DNA from: JAIVJG01 sp964236735
GTDB taxonomy: Bacteria; Acidobacteriota; Blastocatellia; Pyrinomonadales; Pyrinomonadaceae
Length of the DNA: 64,000 bases
Direction: 5' to 3'
Assembly: GCA_964236735.1 (NCBI GenBank)
Contig: CAXSFM010000011.1
Span: forward strand, 62,001-126,000
A model generated the notes under the pieces. The model saw only the letters and a list, made by a program, of their open reading frames with translations. It was not told where the DNA came from and searched no databases. Made by a program: the position numbers and the translations under genes. Shown piece by piece: positions 17,763-25,694 of this stretch; the stretch's first letter is position 1; each line of letters begins with the position of its first letter.

Positions 17763-19034
17763 CTAAGTGCCTGTCTCCCAACTGCTAATATATTCGCTCT
17801 GTTCTGATGTCAGAGTGTCATACTTAATCCCCATGGCTTTGAGCTTGAGCCCTGCAATTTCAGTATCCACTTCAGCCGGTAAGAGGTGTACCCCCGCGCT
17901 TAATTTACCCTTATTTTTGATCAGGTACTCTGCCGACAAAGCCTGATTCGCAAAACTCATGTCCATCACGCTGGCGGGATGCCCTTCCGCTGCCGCAAGG
18001 TTAATCAGACGACCTTCGCCTAAAACAATGACTCGTTGATGATTGTGGAGCAAGGTATATTCCTCTACAAAATTTCTGAGAGTTGCTGGCGGATGTGAAA
18101 GCTCGCGGAGCGCCACCAGATTGAGTTCCAGATCGAAATGTCCGCTATTGCACACCATCGCGCCGTCTTTCATCTTTTTGAAGTGTGCGGCGTCAATCAC
18201 GTGCCTATTTCCTGTGACGGTAATAAATATATCTCCGATGGCTGCTGCATCATTCATAGGCATCACACGGAATCCATCCATCACGGCCTCGACGGCCTTG
18301 ATGGGATTGATCTCAGTGATCACGACATTCGCACCTAGTCCGCGCGCGCGCATTGAGACGCCCTTCCCGCACCAACCATAACCGGCCACCACAATTGTCT
18401 TGCCGGCCAGCAGAGTATTCGTGGCGCGGATGATGCCGTCCAGCGTAGATTGCCCGGTTCCGTAACGATTATCAAAGAGATGCTTTGTTTGAGCGTTATT
18501 CACCGCAATGGCCGGAAATGTCAACTTTCCCGCCGCCATCATTGCTTCGAGCCGGATGATGCCTGTCGTCGTCTCCTCAGTCGTGCCAATGACCTCACTG
18601 ATCTGGTCACCGCGTTCTTTGATCAGGGTAGCCACCACATCCGAGCCATCGTCAATAATGATCTGTGGGCGAAAATCAAGCGCGATGTTGACGTGTCGAA
18701 TGTAGGTCTCTGTGGACTCACCTTTACGCGCAAACACAGGGATGCCCCAGTCCGCCACCAGAGAAGCCGCCACATCGTCCTGCGTGGAGAGGGGATTGGA
18801 GGCGATGATCAGGCTTTTAGCGCCGCCCGCATGTAACGCCCTGACCAAATTAGCTGTCTCTGTGGTAACGTGCGCGCACGCAATCAGACGCACATCTTGA
18901 AGCGGTTTCTCATGCTCAAATCTCTCGCGGATGCTACGTAAGACGGGCATCTCTCGCTCAGCCCACAAAATCCGCCGCTGGCCTTCTTGAGCCAAGGCTA
19001 GATCTTTGATGTCAAACTCCAGTTCATTGCTCAT
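17763..19034 (-). CDS. ahcY: Adenosylhomocysteinase
   Basis: 423 residues. AhcY hydrolyses S-adenosylhomocysteine to adenosine and homocysteine, using bound NAD. Blocks visible: LIACAHVTTETANLVRALHA, PQIIIDDGSDVVATLI, the NTQTKHLFDNRYGTGQS-type stretch read here as NNAQTKHLFDNRYGTGQS, VVAGYGWCGKGVSMRARGLG (NAD-binding), and VIVLGEGRLINLAAAEGHPA. It lacks the insertion and C-terminal Lys-Tyr tail of the long eukaryotic/proteobacterial form. It matches instead the shorter form of archaea and Thermotoga. It follows metK by 104 nt, so the SAM cycle genes likely form an operon. Confidence 0.94.
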   Translation of the reverse strand: MSNELEFDIKDLALAQEGQRRILWAEREMPVLRSIRERFEHEKPLQDVRLIACAHVTTETANLVRALHAGGAKSLIIASNPLSTQDDVAASLVADWGIPVFARKGESTETYIRHVNIALDFRPQIIIDDGSDVVATLIKERGDQISEVIGTTEETTTGIIRLEAMMAAGKLTFPAIAVNNAQTKHLFDNRYGTGQSTLDGIIRATNTLLAGKTIVVAGYGWCGKGVSMRARGLGANVVITEINPIKAVEAVMDGFRVMPMNDAAAIGDIFITVTGNRHVIDAAHFKKMKDGAMVCNSGHFDLELNLVALRELSHPPATLRNFVEEYTLLHNHQRVIVLGEGRLINLAAAEGHPASVMDMSFANQALSAEYLIKNKGKLSAGVHLLPAEVDTEIAGLKLKAMGIKYDTLTSEQSEYISSWETGT

Positions 19035-19138
19035 AGTGTTATCCTAAGCTCTGTGTAGCCGAGAAAGTTGTGAAAATTGAAGTAAGACGAGGGTGAATCG
19101 CTCACGCCAAAACATAGAGAATCGCGACCACATGGCGG

Positions 19139-20305
19139 TTAGATATTGGCAGCCACGCGAAGCTCCTCGGCACGATCCGTCTGCTCCCAGGGGAATTGCT
19201 CGGATTCACGTCCAAAGTGCCCGTAGGCAGCGGTTTTCCGATAGATGGGCCGGCGCAGATCGAGTGTCTCAATGATGGCTTGAGGCGTGAGCTTAAAAGT
19301 CTCACGAACCAGATTAGACAGCGCATCTTCACCGATTCTGCCGGAGCCCGCCGTGTCTATCAAGATCGAGACAGGTTCCGCCACTCCGATGGCATAGGCT
19401 AACTGCACGAGACATCTTTCAGCCAATCCGGCGGCGACAAGGTTTTTGGCAATGTAACGAGCCATGTAGGCGGCGGAGCGGTCAACTTTTGTGGGATCTT
19501 TCCCGGAAAAAGCCCCGCCTCCATGTGGCGCATAACCCCCGTAAGTATCGACGATGATTTTGCGACCGGTGAGGCCTGCGTCTCCTTGCGGGCCACCTGT
19601 CACAAAGCGTCCTGTGGGATTGATGTGGTACTTGGTCTCAGGGTCTATCAGCTCCGGGGGCACGATCTTGAGGATGACCTCCTCACGCACTTCGCTACGA
19701 AGCTGTTCATTGGTGACATCAGGTGAGTGCTGGGTCGAGATCACTACGGCTTCAATGCGAAACGGCCTCCCATCACGATACTCAACCGTCACTTGCGATT
19801 TACCATCCGGCCTGAGATAGGAAAGGAGGTTGTTTTTGCGTACTTCGGAGAGTTTTTGAGAAAGTTGGTGAGCCAGATGAATGGGCAGAGGCATCAGTTC
19901 TTTGGTTTCGCGACAGGCAAAGCCAAACATTAACCCTTGATCTCCGGCCCCTCCCGTATCTACTCCGACGGCAATATCTTTAGACTGTTTGTCCACCGCC
20001 GTCAGCACACTGCAGGTGTCACAGTCAAAGCCGAATTCGGATGACGTGTAACCGATTTCACGAATCGTTTCACGCGCCACCTGTGAAAAATCTATCTGTG
20101 CATCAGCGGTGATTTCACCGGCGATTACGACCAGTCCCGTCGTGACGAGTGTCTCGCAGGCGACTCTCCCGATTTTGTCCTGCGAAAGGACTGAGTCCAG
20201 GACGGCATCTGAAATTTGATCTGCAATTTTATCCGGGTGGCCTTCGGTGACGGACTCTGAGGTGAATAGAAAGTTTCCTGATTGGCTCAAATGTTTAGGC
20301 TCCAT
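19139..20305 (-). CDS. metK: S-adenosylmethionine synthetase
   Basis: 388 residues. MetK makes SAM from methionine and ATP. Motifs: FTSESVTEGHPDKIADQISD at the N-terminus, GAGDQGLMFGFACRET (ATP-binding GAGDQG), VSTQHSPDV in the middle, TGRFVTGGPQGDAGLTGRKI, and the P-loop-like GGGAFSGKDPTKVDRSAAY. Length and motifs are complete. It is the first gene of a metK-ahcY transcript with a candidate promoter at 20351-20379. I looked for a SAM or SAH riboswitch in the leader and saw none. Confidence 0.96.
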   Translation of the reverse strand: MEPKHLSQSGNFLFTSESVTEGHPDKIADQISDAVLDSVLSQDKIGRVACETLVTTGLVVIAGEITADAQIDFSQVARETIREIGYTSSEFGFDCDTCSVLTAVDKQSKDIAVGVDTGGAGDQGLMFGFACRETKELMPLPIHLAHQLSQKLSEVRKNNLLSYLRPDGKSQVTVEYRDGRPFRIEAVVISTQHSPDVTNEQLRSEVREEVILKIVPPELIDPETKYHINPTGRFVTGGPQGDAGLTGRKIIVDTYGGYAPHGGGAFSGKDPTKVDRSAAYMARYIAKNLVAAGLAERCLVQLAYAIGVAEPVSILIDTAGSGRIGEDALSNLVRETFKLTPQAIIETLDLRRPIYRKTAAYGHFGRESEQFPWEQTDRAEELRVAANI

Positions 20306-20350
20306 CTCATAGAATATAAGGGCGCGGTTGTTTTAGACAAAAGAGCAGAC

Positions 20351-20379
20351 AAGTTAGCAGTAGTAAATTATCTTGTCAA
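20351..20379 (-). promoter_or_regulatory. Candidate sigma-70 promoter for metK-ahcY
   Basis: On the minus strand a perfect TTGACA (complement of 20374-20379) is followed by a 17-nt spacer and TAACTT (complement of 20351-20356), about 45 nt before the metK ATG. The -10 box matches only three of six consensus bases. Spacing and position are good. Confidence 0.5.
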
Positions 20380-20566
20380 CCAAGGCTCTGTGTACCTACA
20401 TGTCCAAATATGTGTGTGGGCGGTAAGCGGATGAAAGTATGGAGCAAGGCAGCACATCATTGCCAGGATAATTTAACATAATATATATTATCGGACTCGC
20501 CATATCAACGCTTGACGGAGATTGATTTTTCATATTAGAGTGCCCACCTAACAAATTAAAAACTTT

Positions 20567-21100
20567 ATGGCAATCAAAATTGAATCCTCTGCAACAGTTA
20601 AACTGCCCCGAAAGACTGAGGCGCTCATCACAGAAATCTTGAAAATTCCGAATAACACACACATACATGGAATTGAGCGCATCAGGATTGTGGATGAAAT
20701 CACAGACACAAGGCTCAAATACGGGCAGAAAACGTCTCTTCCCGGACTTTATCATCCAAAGCAAGGCTCCCAACCTGCATGGTTAGAAATCGCCTTGAAC
20801 CCACTACTCTCTCCGGCCAGCCCGTTTTACAAGAAAATTGTTCCGCGTCTCTCATTCAAAGGAAATGTCGCCGCAGTCCTTTTTTCACTAATTGGCCAGC
20901 ACTATTATCTGACGCTTCGACATTCTGTCAAAAAAACCCAGATCGAATCATCCGTGCGTGTCTATACTGAAAAACAGTTACGTCTCTGGGGTGAGAAAAA
21001 TAAGGGGATCAGATCGCGCATTTTCAAACCTTTTCAGCCTGTGCTGGAGCGTTGGGCGAAATCCTTACAGAAACGCGCGAAAAGCTCAAAGGCCGGTTAA
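20567..21100 (+). CDS. Conserved-looking hypothetical protein, basic C-terminus
   Basis: 177 residues, no signal peptide or membrane helix. Three regions can be told apart: residues 1-60, mixed alpha/beta (LPRKTEALITEILKIPNNTH); 60-120, with LPGLYHPKQGSQPAWLEIAL and VLFSLIGQHYYLTLRH; and a strongly basic tail (VLERWAKSLQKRAKSSK). The layout around YHPK...AWLEIAL...QHYYLTLRH recalls zincin-like proteins, but the HExxH motif is absent. If related, it would be inactive. Flanked by metK (divergent) and parB (convergent). Function not assigned. Confidence 0.6.
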   Translation: MAIKIESSATVKLPRKTEALITEILKIPNNTHIHGIERIRIVDEITDTRLKYGQKTSLPGLYHPKQGSQPAWLEIALNPLLSPASPFYKKIVPRLSFKGNVAAVLFSLIGQHYYLTLRHSVKKTQIESSVRVYTEKQLRLWGEKNKGIRSRIFKPFQPVLERWAKSLQKRAKSSKAG

Positions 21101-21164
21101 AGCTACTTGGTTGAGTTGCGTAAGGGGAGGCGTCCGGCCAGACTGTCGCTTCCGCTTAAAAACA

Positions 21165-22016
21165 TCAATTCTCTTCTTCCTCTAATTTCTTTAATAATCC
21201 CCTCACAGCTTCCAGCATTTCCCCGCGACTAACATTTGCTCTGCGAAACCTGACCTCGAACTTGACCGATTTACTGTGAAGCTCATAGCGAAAGACACTC
21301 GGCTCATGCCGCTCAACGGGAACCGCCGGACCGACGCTATATTGTTGGGCACGACGGACGGCACGCGCCTCATCTCTCTTCAGCCCATGCTCTTTAATCG
21401 TGCTGATCAGAGAGAGCATTGACTGCTCATCAGGCTGGCGAACAATCTGCAGGAGCGTGGACTTCACGTTTATCTCAGACCGCTGGCAATGGCTTCGGAT
21501 CGCTCCAGGCAAGGTGGCAATCGAAAGCGCTTCGGTAATCGTACTCCTGCTTTTACCGACCTTAGCCGCTACCTCTTCATGTGTGTAACCGAATTTTTCA
21601 CACAGGGCGGCCAGACCGTCCGCCTCTTCCCAGGCCGTCAAATCTTTGCGTTGCATGTTTTCAATCAAAGCGATTTCTGCCACCGCGCGATCATCCACGT
21701 CCATTTCAATGCAAGGCACTTCACGCAGACCGGCGGCGCGCGCCGACCGCCAGCGCCTCTCGCCGGCGATAATCATCCAACGTCCGCCGTTTTTCGAAGG
21801 CTTGACCAAGAGAGGCTCAAGTATTCCCTTCTCCTTGATCGAGGCAGTCAATTCCGTCAGATCGCCTATCTCTACACGCGGCTGTTCGGGGTTAGGGTCA
21901 ATCTGGTCTATCGGCACCAGACGACCGATAGGCACTGGCCGATGCACGGACAACTCCTCTACATAATGCGCGTCGTGCCTCATTCGTACCGTTGTGGGAA
22001 GCCCTTTTCTAGACAC
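21165..22016 (-). CDS. parB: Chromosome partitioning protein ParB
   Basis: 283 residues. ParB is a CTP-dependent clamp that loads at parS and works with ParA in chromosome segregation. The N-terminal ParB/Sulfiredoxin-like domain has NPEQPRVEIGDLTELTASIK, GILEPLLVKPS and IAGERRWRSARAAGL (the GERRxR CTP-binding box). ALIENMQRKDLTAWEEADGL and the helix-turn-helix EEVAAKVGKSRSTITEALSI follow. A Glu-rich C-terminal dimer helix ends in LLKKLEEEEN. It starts with GTG and overlaps the end of parA by 8 nt. No parS 16-mer was seen in this window. Confidence 0.92.
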   Translation of the reverse strand: MSRKGLPTTVRMRHDAHYVEELSVHRPVPIGRLVPIDQIDPNPEQPRVEIGDLTELTASIKEKGILEPLLVKPSKNGGRWMIIAGERRWRSARAAGLREVPCIEMDVDDRAVAEIALIENMQRKDLTAWEEADGLAALCEKFGYTHEEVAAKVGKSRSTITEALSIATLPGAIRSHCQRSEINVKSTLLQIVRQPDEQSMLSLISTIKEHGLKRDEARAVRRAQQYSVGPAVPVERHEPSVFRYELHSKSVKFEVRFRRANVSRGEMLEAVRGLLKKLEEEEN

Positions 22017-22770
22017 GTGTCATCACCTCTTCGCAAAGTTTAGCGTATTCAATCGCACCGGTTGATTGTGGGGCAAAGCTAAAAATAGATTCTTTGTACG
22101 CAGGCGATTCTTCCAGACGGACGCTCTTGGAAATGACCGTCTCAAACATCTGTGTTCCAAAAACATTGCGTATCTGCTGTTGCACCTCGCGCGCCAGCGT
22201 CGTTCTTTTGTCGTGCAGGGTGATGACAACACCTAAGACACGCAGATCGGGATTAGGGCGCGCCTTAACCTTATCTATGGTTTCTAATAGGTCATCTGTG
22301 CCCTCCAGAGCGAAATATGAGGATTGAATTGGGATCAGCACATGCGTCGCCGCGACCAGAGCGTTGACAGTGATCAGCCCGAGCGTGGGCGGCGTGTCAA
22401 TCACGACGATGTCATAATTGCTGTTGATGGAATCCAGACGGTCTCTGAGACGAAAAGGAGCATCAAAATCACCGACCAGCTTGGATTCCAGCTTCGCCAG
22501 ACTAATTCTGGCGGGGATAATGTCGAGGCCTTTAATCGGCGTTGGATAAATACAAGTTGATATTTCCACGTTTCCTTCCGTCAACAACTCGTATGCAGAC
22601 AGTTCGATTTCCTCCGGTTTTAAGAACGAGATCGAGCTATTGCCCTGCGGGTCTAAATCCAACAACAAGACGCGAAGTCCACGTTGCGCGATGGCGGCAG
22701 AGAGATTGATGGCGGTTGTGGTTTTCCCCACTCCGCCCTTTTGATTTGCAATGGCGATGATTTTACTCAA
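22009..22770 (-). CDS. parA: Chromosome partitioning ATPase ParA/Soj
   Basis: 253 residues of the Soj-type ParA family. The deviant Walker A is KGGVGKTTTAINL near residue 11, with the signature Lys. LLLDLDPQGNSSISFL, YDIVVIDTPPTLGLITVNAL (Walker B region) and IPIQSSYFALEGTDDLLETI follow. The ATPase forms dimers on nucleoid DNA and is stimulated by ParB. It has no N-terminal DNA-binding extension, so it is the chromosomal rather than plasmid type. The parAB overlap indicates a single transcript. Confidence 0.94.
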   Translation of the reverse strand: MSKIIAIANQKGGVGKTTTAINLSAAIAQRGLRVLLLDLDPQGNSSISFLKPEEIELSAYELLTEGNVEISTCIYPTPIKGLDIIPARISLAKLESKLVGDFDAPFRLRDRLDSINSNYDIVVIDTPPTLGLITVNALVAATHVLIPIQSSYFALEGTDDLLETIDKVKARPNPDLRVLGVVITLHDKRTTLAREVQQQIRNVFGTQMFETVISKSVRLEESPAYKESIFSFAPQSTGAIEYAKLCEEVMTRV

Positions 22771-22822
22771 AATGTTGTCCCCGACACAAAGCGCAACTGT
22801 GATCTGATTCTCTCACAAGTCG

Positions 22823-23302
22823 CTACATCGGCAGGTCTCCTTCCCCGATCACGTCCGGCCATTCCTCATCACCTGCCGGAGGCGCTTCTCCTTCCCACTC
22901 GACGTTCTGACGAGACGCATGTATGACCAATTCATCAACGAAAATCGGGCAATCCAGACGCAACGCCAGAGCTATCGCGTCGGATGGGCGCGCATCGAGG
23001 ATCAACTTTTCATGCGCCGCGGTTTGCATTTCGATGGTCGCGAAAAACGTGTTGTCACGCAGCGCTGCGACGACAACCCTTTGCACGCGCACGCCCAACT
23101 CGACTATTAAGTTTCGTAACAGGTCATGTGTCAGAGGTCTCTGTGGCGTTATTTTTTCGATTTCGAGCGCGATAGCATTTGCCTCATATGCTCCCACCCA
23201 GATCGGCAGCATCGTGTCGCTCACTAAATCTTTTAAGATGATGATCGGCGTGCCGCTGCTCGGATCCATCAGTAAGCCTCTAATCTTCACTTCAATTTCC
23301 AT
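22823..23302 (-). CDS. Bifunctional nuclease (BFN, DUF151) family protein
   Basis: 159 residues, the usual size of the BFN/DUF151 family. Conserved features: VKIRGLLMDPSSGTPIIILK, LPIWVGAYEANAIALEIEKI, PLTHDLLRNLIVELG and LDARPSDAIALALRLDCPIF. Plant and Thermotoga relatives show RNase/DNase activity; the bacterial physiological role is poorly known. The C-terminus is an acidic Pro-rich tail. It lies between miaB (27 nt upstream) and parA (52 nt downstream) on the same strand. Confidence 0.9.
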   Translation of the reverse strand: MEIEVKIRGLLMDPSSGTPIIILKDLVSDTMLPIWVGAYEANAIALEIEKITPQRPLTHDLLRNLIVELGVRVQRVVVAALRDNTFFATIEMQTAAHEKLILDARPSDAIALALRLDCPIFVDELVIHASRQNVEWEGEAPPAGDEEWPDVIGEGDLPM

Positions 23303-23329
23303 ATCACACTCTCAACTATCGCCTGATCG

Positions 23330-24700
23330 TCAGAGATGTCTGACATTCACTCCGTACAAACTGTGCGCTTTGGCGTCGGTTATTCTGACGCCGACGATTT
23401 TCCCCAACAACTCTTCACTTCCGGCAAAGTTCACGACCTTATGGCAGTCCGTATGCCCCGTCACGTCGTCTTCCGATCTGGCGCTCTTTTTCTCGACCAG
23501 GACTTGAACTTCGCGGCCTACGTACTGTAGATACTTCCTGCGCTGAATCTCCATCTGTAACTCGTTAATCCGATTAAATCTCTCCGTCTTGATGGATTCG
23601 GGAACTTCATCCGTGAATTTTGAGGACGGCGTCCCCGGCCTGCTGGAATATTTGAAAATATACAGGCCGTCATATTGGCACTGCCTGACCAGATTCAGCG
23701 TCTCTTCAAAGTCCTCTGAAGTTTCACCCGGAAAGCCAATAATAATATCACTGGTGATGGAAATTTCTCGCCGCGCCTTTTTGATGACTTCAATACGAGA
23801 CAAATAATCCGCCACTTTGTAGCCGCGCCGCATCCTCTTCAGAATCTTATCGCTTCCCGTCTGGACGGGTAAGTGTACCCAATTGCAAAGATTTTCATGC
23901 TCATCTATGGCGGACACAATGTCCGTGTGAAAATCTCTGGGAAACGAAGTGGCGAATTTGATTCTCGGAATCCCCGTCGAGGCGACGGCTCTCAGCAATC
24001 TGGAAAAAGGCGTCGCTCCGACTGCGTTCGTCTTTGAAGAGTCGATGAGTGGCCGGTAACTGTTAACATTTTGCCCGAGCAATTGTATTTCCTGAAACCC
24101 TTCCCTTTTGAGTTCAAGAACTTCTTTAATTATTTCGAGAGGCGGGCGACTGCGCTCTCTGCCTCGTGAATAGGGCACAATACAATACGTGCAGAATTTA
24201 TTGCATCCCTCGATGATGGGCACCAGACCCACGAATTTAGAACTTCTACCCAAAGCCGGAACTTTCCAGTCCTCCCCCTCCCAGCGCTCATCCAGGTCGA
24301 AGACATCTTCAATTTTATCCAACGCTCGCTCAATCAAATTATCGAGGCGGTCTGTTGCTCTCGTCCCGGCCACAAAATTTACTGTGGGCGCTTTTTCAAA
24401 AATGGTTTTGCCTTCAAGCTGGGCGACACATCCCATGATACCAATAATTGCCTCAGTTTTATGAGATTTGTGCCGAATTTCACCGATGCGTGTATAGACC
24501 TTTTGTTCCGCACGCTCGCGTATCGAGCACGTATTCAGGATCACGATGGTTGCAGAATCCAGCGTCTCTGTAATTTCGAAACCGGAATTCCGCAATCTAC
24601 TTTCCGCGCGTTCCGTGTCCGCAACGTTCATCAAACATCCGAACGTCTCAAAATAGACCTTTCCTCTCGGCACGTTTAATTCTCCTGAAGGATCCGTCAC
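23330..24700 (-). CDS. miaB: tRNA-2-methylthio-N6-isopentenyladenosine methylthiotransferase MiaB
   Basis: 456 residues. A radical SAM methylthiotransferase that adds a methylthio group to i6A37 of tRNA. The N-terminal UPF0004 domain (YFETFGCLMNVADTERAES, ILNTCSIRERAEQKV, IGIMGCVAQ) holds three Cys for the auxiliary cluster. The radical SAM motif is CNKFCTYCIVPYSRG, followed by IQLLGQNVNSYRP, typical of MiaB rather than RimO or MtaB. A TRAM domain closes the protein. The usual FGCQMN reads FGCLMN. The start is GTG at 24700 with AGGAAG 5 nt upstream, 7 nt after accA. Confidence 0.94.
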   Translation of the reverse strand: MTDPSGELNVPRGKVYFETFGCLMNVADTERAESRLRNSGFEITETLDSATIVILNTCSIRERAEQKVYTRIGEIRHKSHKTEAIIGIMGCVAQLEGKTIFEKAPTVNFVAGTRATDRLDNLIERALDKIEDVFDLDERWEGEDWKVPALGRSSKFVGLVPIIEGCNKFCTYCIVPYSRGRERSRPPLEIIKEVLELKREGFQEIQLLGQNVNSYRPLIDSSKTNAVGATPFSRLLRAVASTGIPRIKFATSFPRDFHTDIVSAIDEHENLCNWVHLPVQTGSDKILKRMRRGYKVADYLSRIEVIKKARREISITSDIIIGFPGETSEDFEETLNLVRQCQYDGLYIFKYSSRPGTPSSKFTDEVPESIKTERFNRINELQMEIQRRKYLQYVGREVQVLVEKKSARSEDDVTGHTDCHKVVNFAGSEELLGKIVGVRITDAKAHSLYGVNVRHL

Positions 24701-24707
24701 TATCTTC

Positions 24708-25490
24708 CTACATCCCTAAGTTCCTAAGTTTCTGATAACGAACGCTCAAACGTCCTGCGTGTGTCAGATTTTTGGCTTTCTGCAAACTGACAAGCAGCGA
24801 TTCATCCAAGATTCTCGCAGTTTCTTCAAGAGAAGTGTGCGCCCCTTCGTTTGGCTCTTCAACAATTTCATCTATGATACTCAACTCAGATAAATCTTTG
24901 GAAGTTAACTTGAGAGCTTCGCCGGCACGCTGCGACTTGTTTGAATCCTTCCACAAGATAGCGGCACAACCCTCCGGTGTAATCACAGAATAGACGGCGT
25001 GTCTCAACATCAACACCTGGTCGCCGACGCCAATCGCGAGTGCGCCGCCTGATCCTCCCTCACCAATGATGGTGACAATCACCGGCACTTGCAGCCTCGC
25101 CATCACAAACAGGTTTCGCGCTATCGCTTCAGCCTGCCCGCGCTCCTCCGCATCAATGCCCGGGTATGCGCCCGGCGTGTCTATGAAAGTAAAGATAGGA
25201 CGTGCAAATTTTTCAGCGAGCCGCATAACACGTAGAGATTTCCGGTAACCCTCGGGCTTAGGCATCCCAAAGTTTCGATAGCGTCTCTGTTTAGTGTCCC
25301 GGCCCTTCTGCTGACCGATGATGGCGACGGGGATTCCGTGGTAATAAGCGAACCCTGCGGTCATTGCCGGATCGTCAGCAAAATGCCTGTCACCGCGCAA
25401 TTCAACAAAGTCGGTAAACAACTGCTGGATCAGGTCAGAGGTGTAAGGGCGATCCTGATGCCTCGCTAATTTGATATTATCATTTTGCAT
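24708..25490 (-). CDS. accA: Acetyl-CoA carboxylase carboxyltransferase alpha, N-terminally short
   Basis: 260 residues, while AccA is usually about 315-325. It opens at IKLARHQDRPYTSDLIQQLF, a block that normally lies about 60 residues into the protein. The helical N-terminal segment is absent, and an in-frame TAG two codons before the ATG rules out a longer frame. The catalytic core looks complete: ELRGDRHFADDPAMTAGFAY, IGQQKGRDTKQRRYRNFGMP, FIDTPGAYPGIDAEERGQAE, IIGEGGSGGALAIGVGD and YSVITPEGCAAILWKD. AccA with AccD transfers the carboxyl group to acetyl-CoA in fatty acid synthesis. No ribosome site is obvious. AccD is not in this window. Followed directly by miaB. Confidence 0.88.
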   Translation of the reverse strand: MQNDNIKLARHQDRPYTSDLIQQLFTDFVELRGDRHFADDPAMTAGFAYYHGIPVAIIGQQKGRDTKQRRYRNFGMPKPEGYRKSLRVMRLAEKFARPIFTFIDTPGAYPGIDAEERGQAEAIARNLFVMARLQVPVIVTIIGEGGSGGALAIGVGDQVLMLRHAVYSVITPEGCAAILWKDSNKSQRAGEALKLTSKDLSELSIIDEIVEEPNEGAHTSLEETARILDESLLVSLQKAKNLTHAGRLSVRYQKLRNLGM

Positions 25491-25694
25491 AAACTAGAAG
25501 AGGCAATTGCTCTCTATTGATAATTTAATTTGACTGAAATAGTTTGATCTGTCTTCACTCTCTGAATCAGCATTGTAGCACTCGATTGTTGCAGCCACTC
25601 GAAATCTTCTTCAAGGTCGCTTCTGAAGACTTTTAATGTGATTAAGCATTGGCTTAATGAATTCGCTTAATGGTGCGATACACGGTCAAGTTAT

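Noticed and set aside
20306..20566. Possible SAM or SAH riboswitch upstream of metK
   Set aside because: No conserved SAM-I, SAM-II or SAH core sequences could be recognised, and the leader after the candidate promoter is only about 40 nt.
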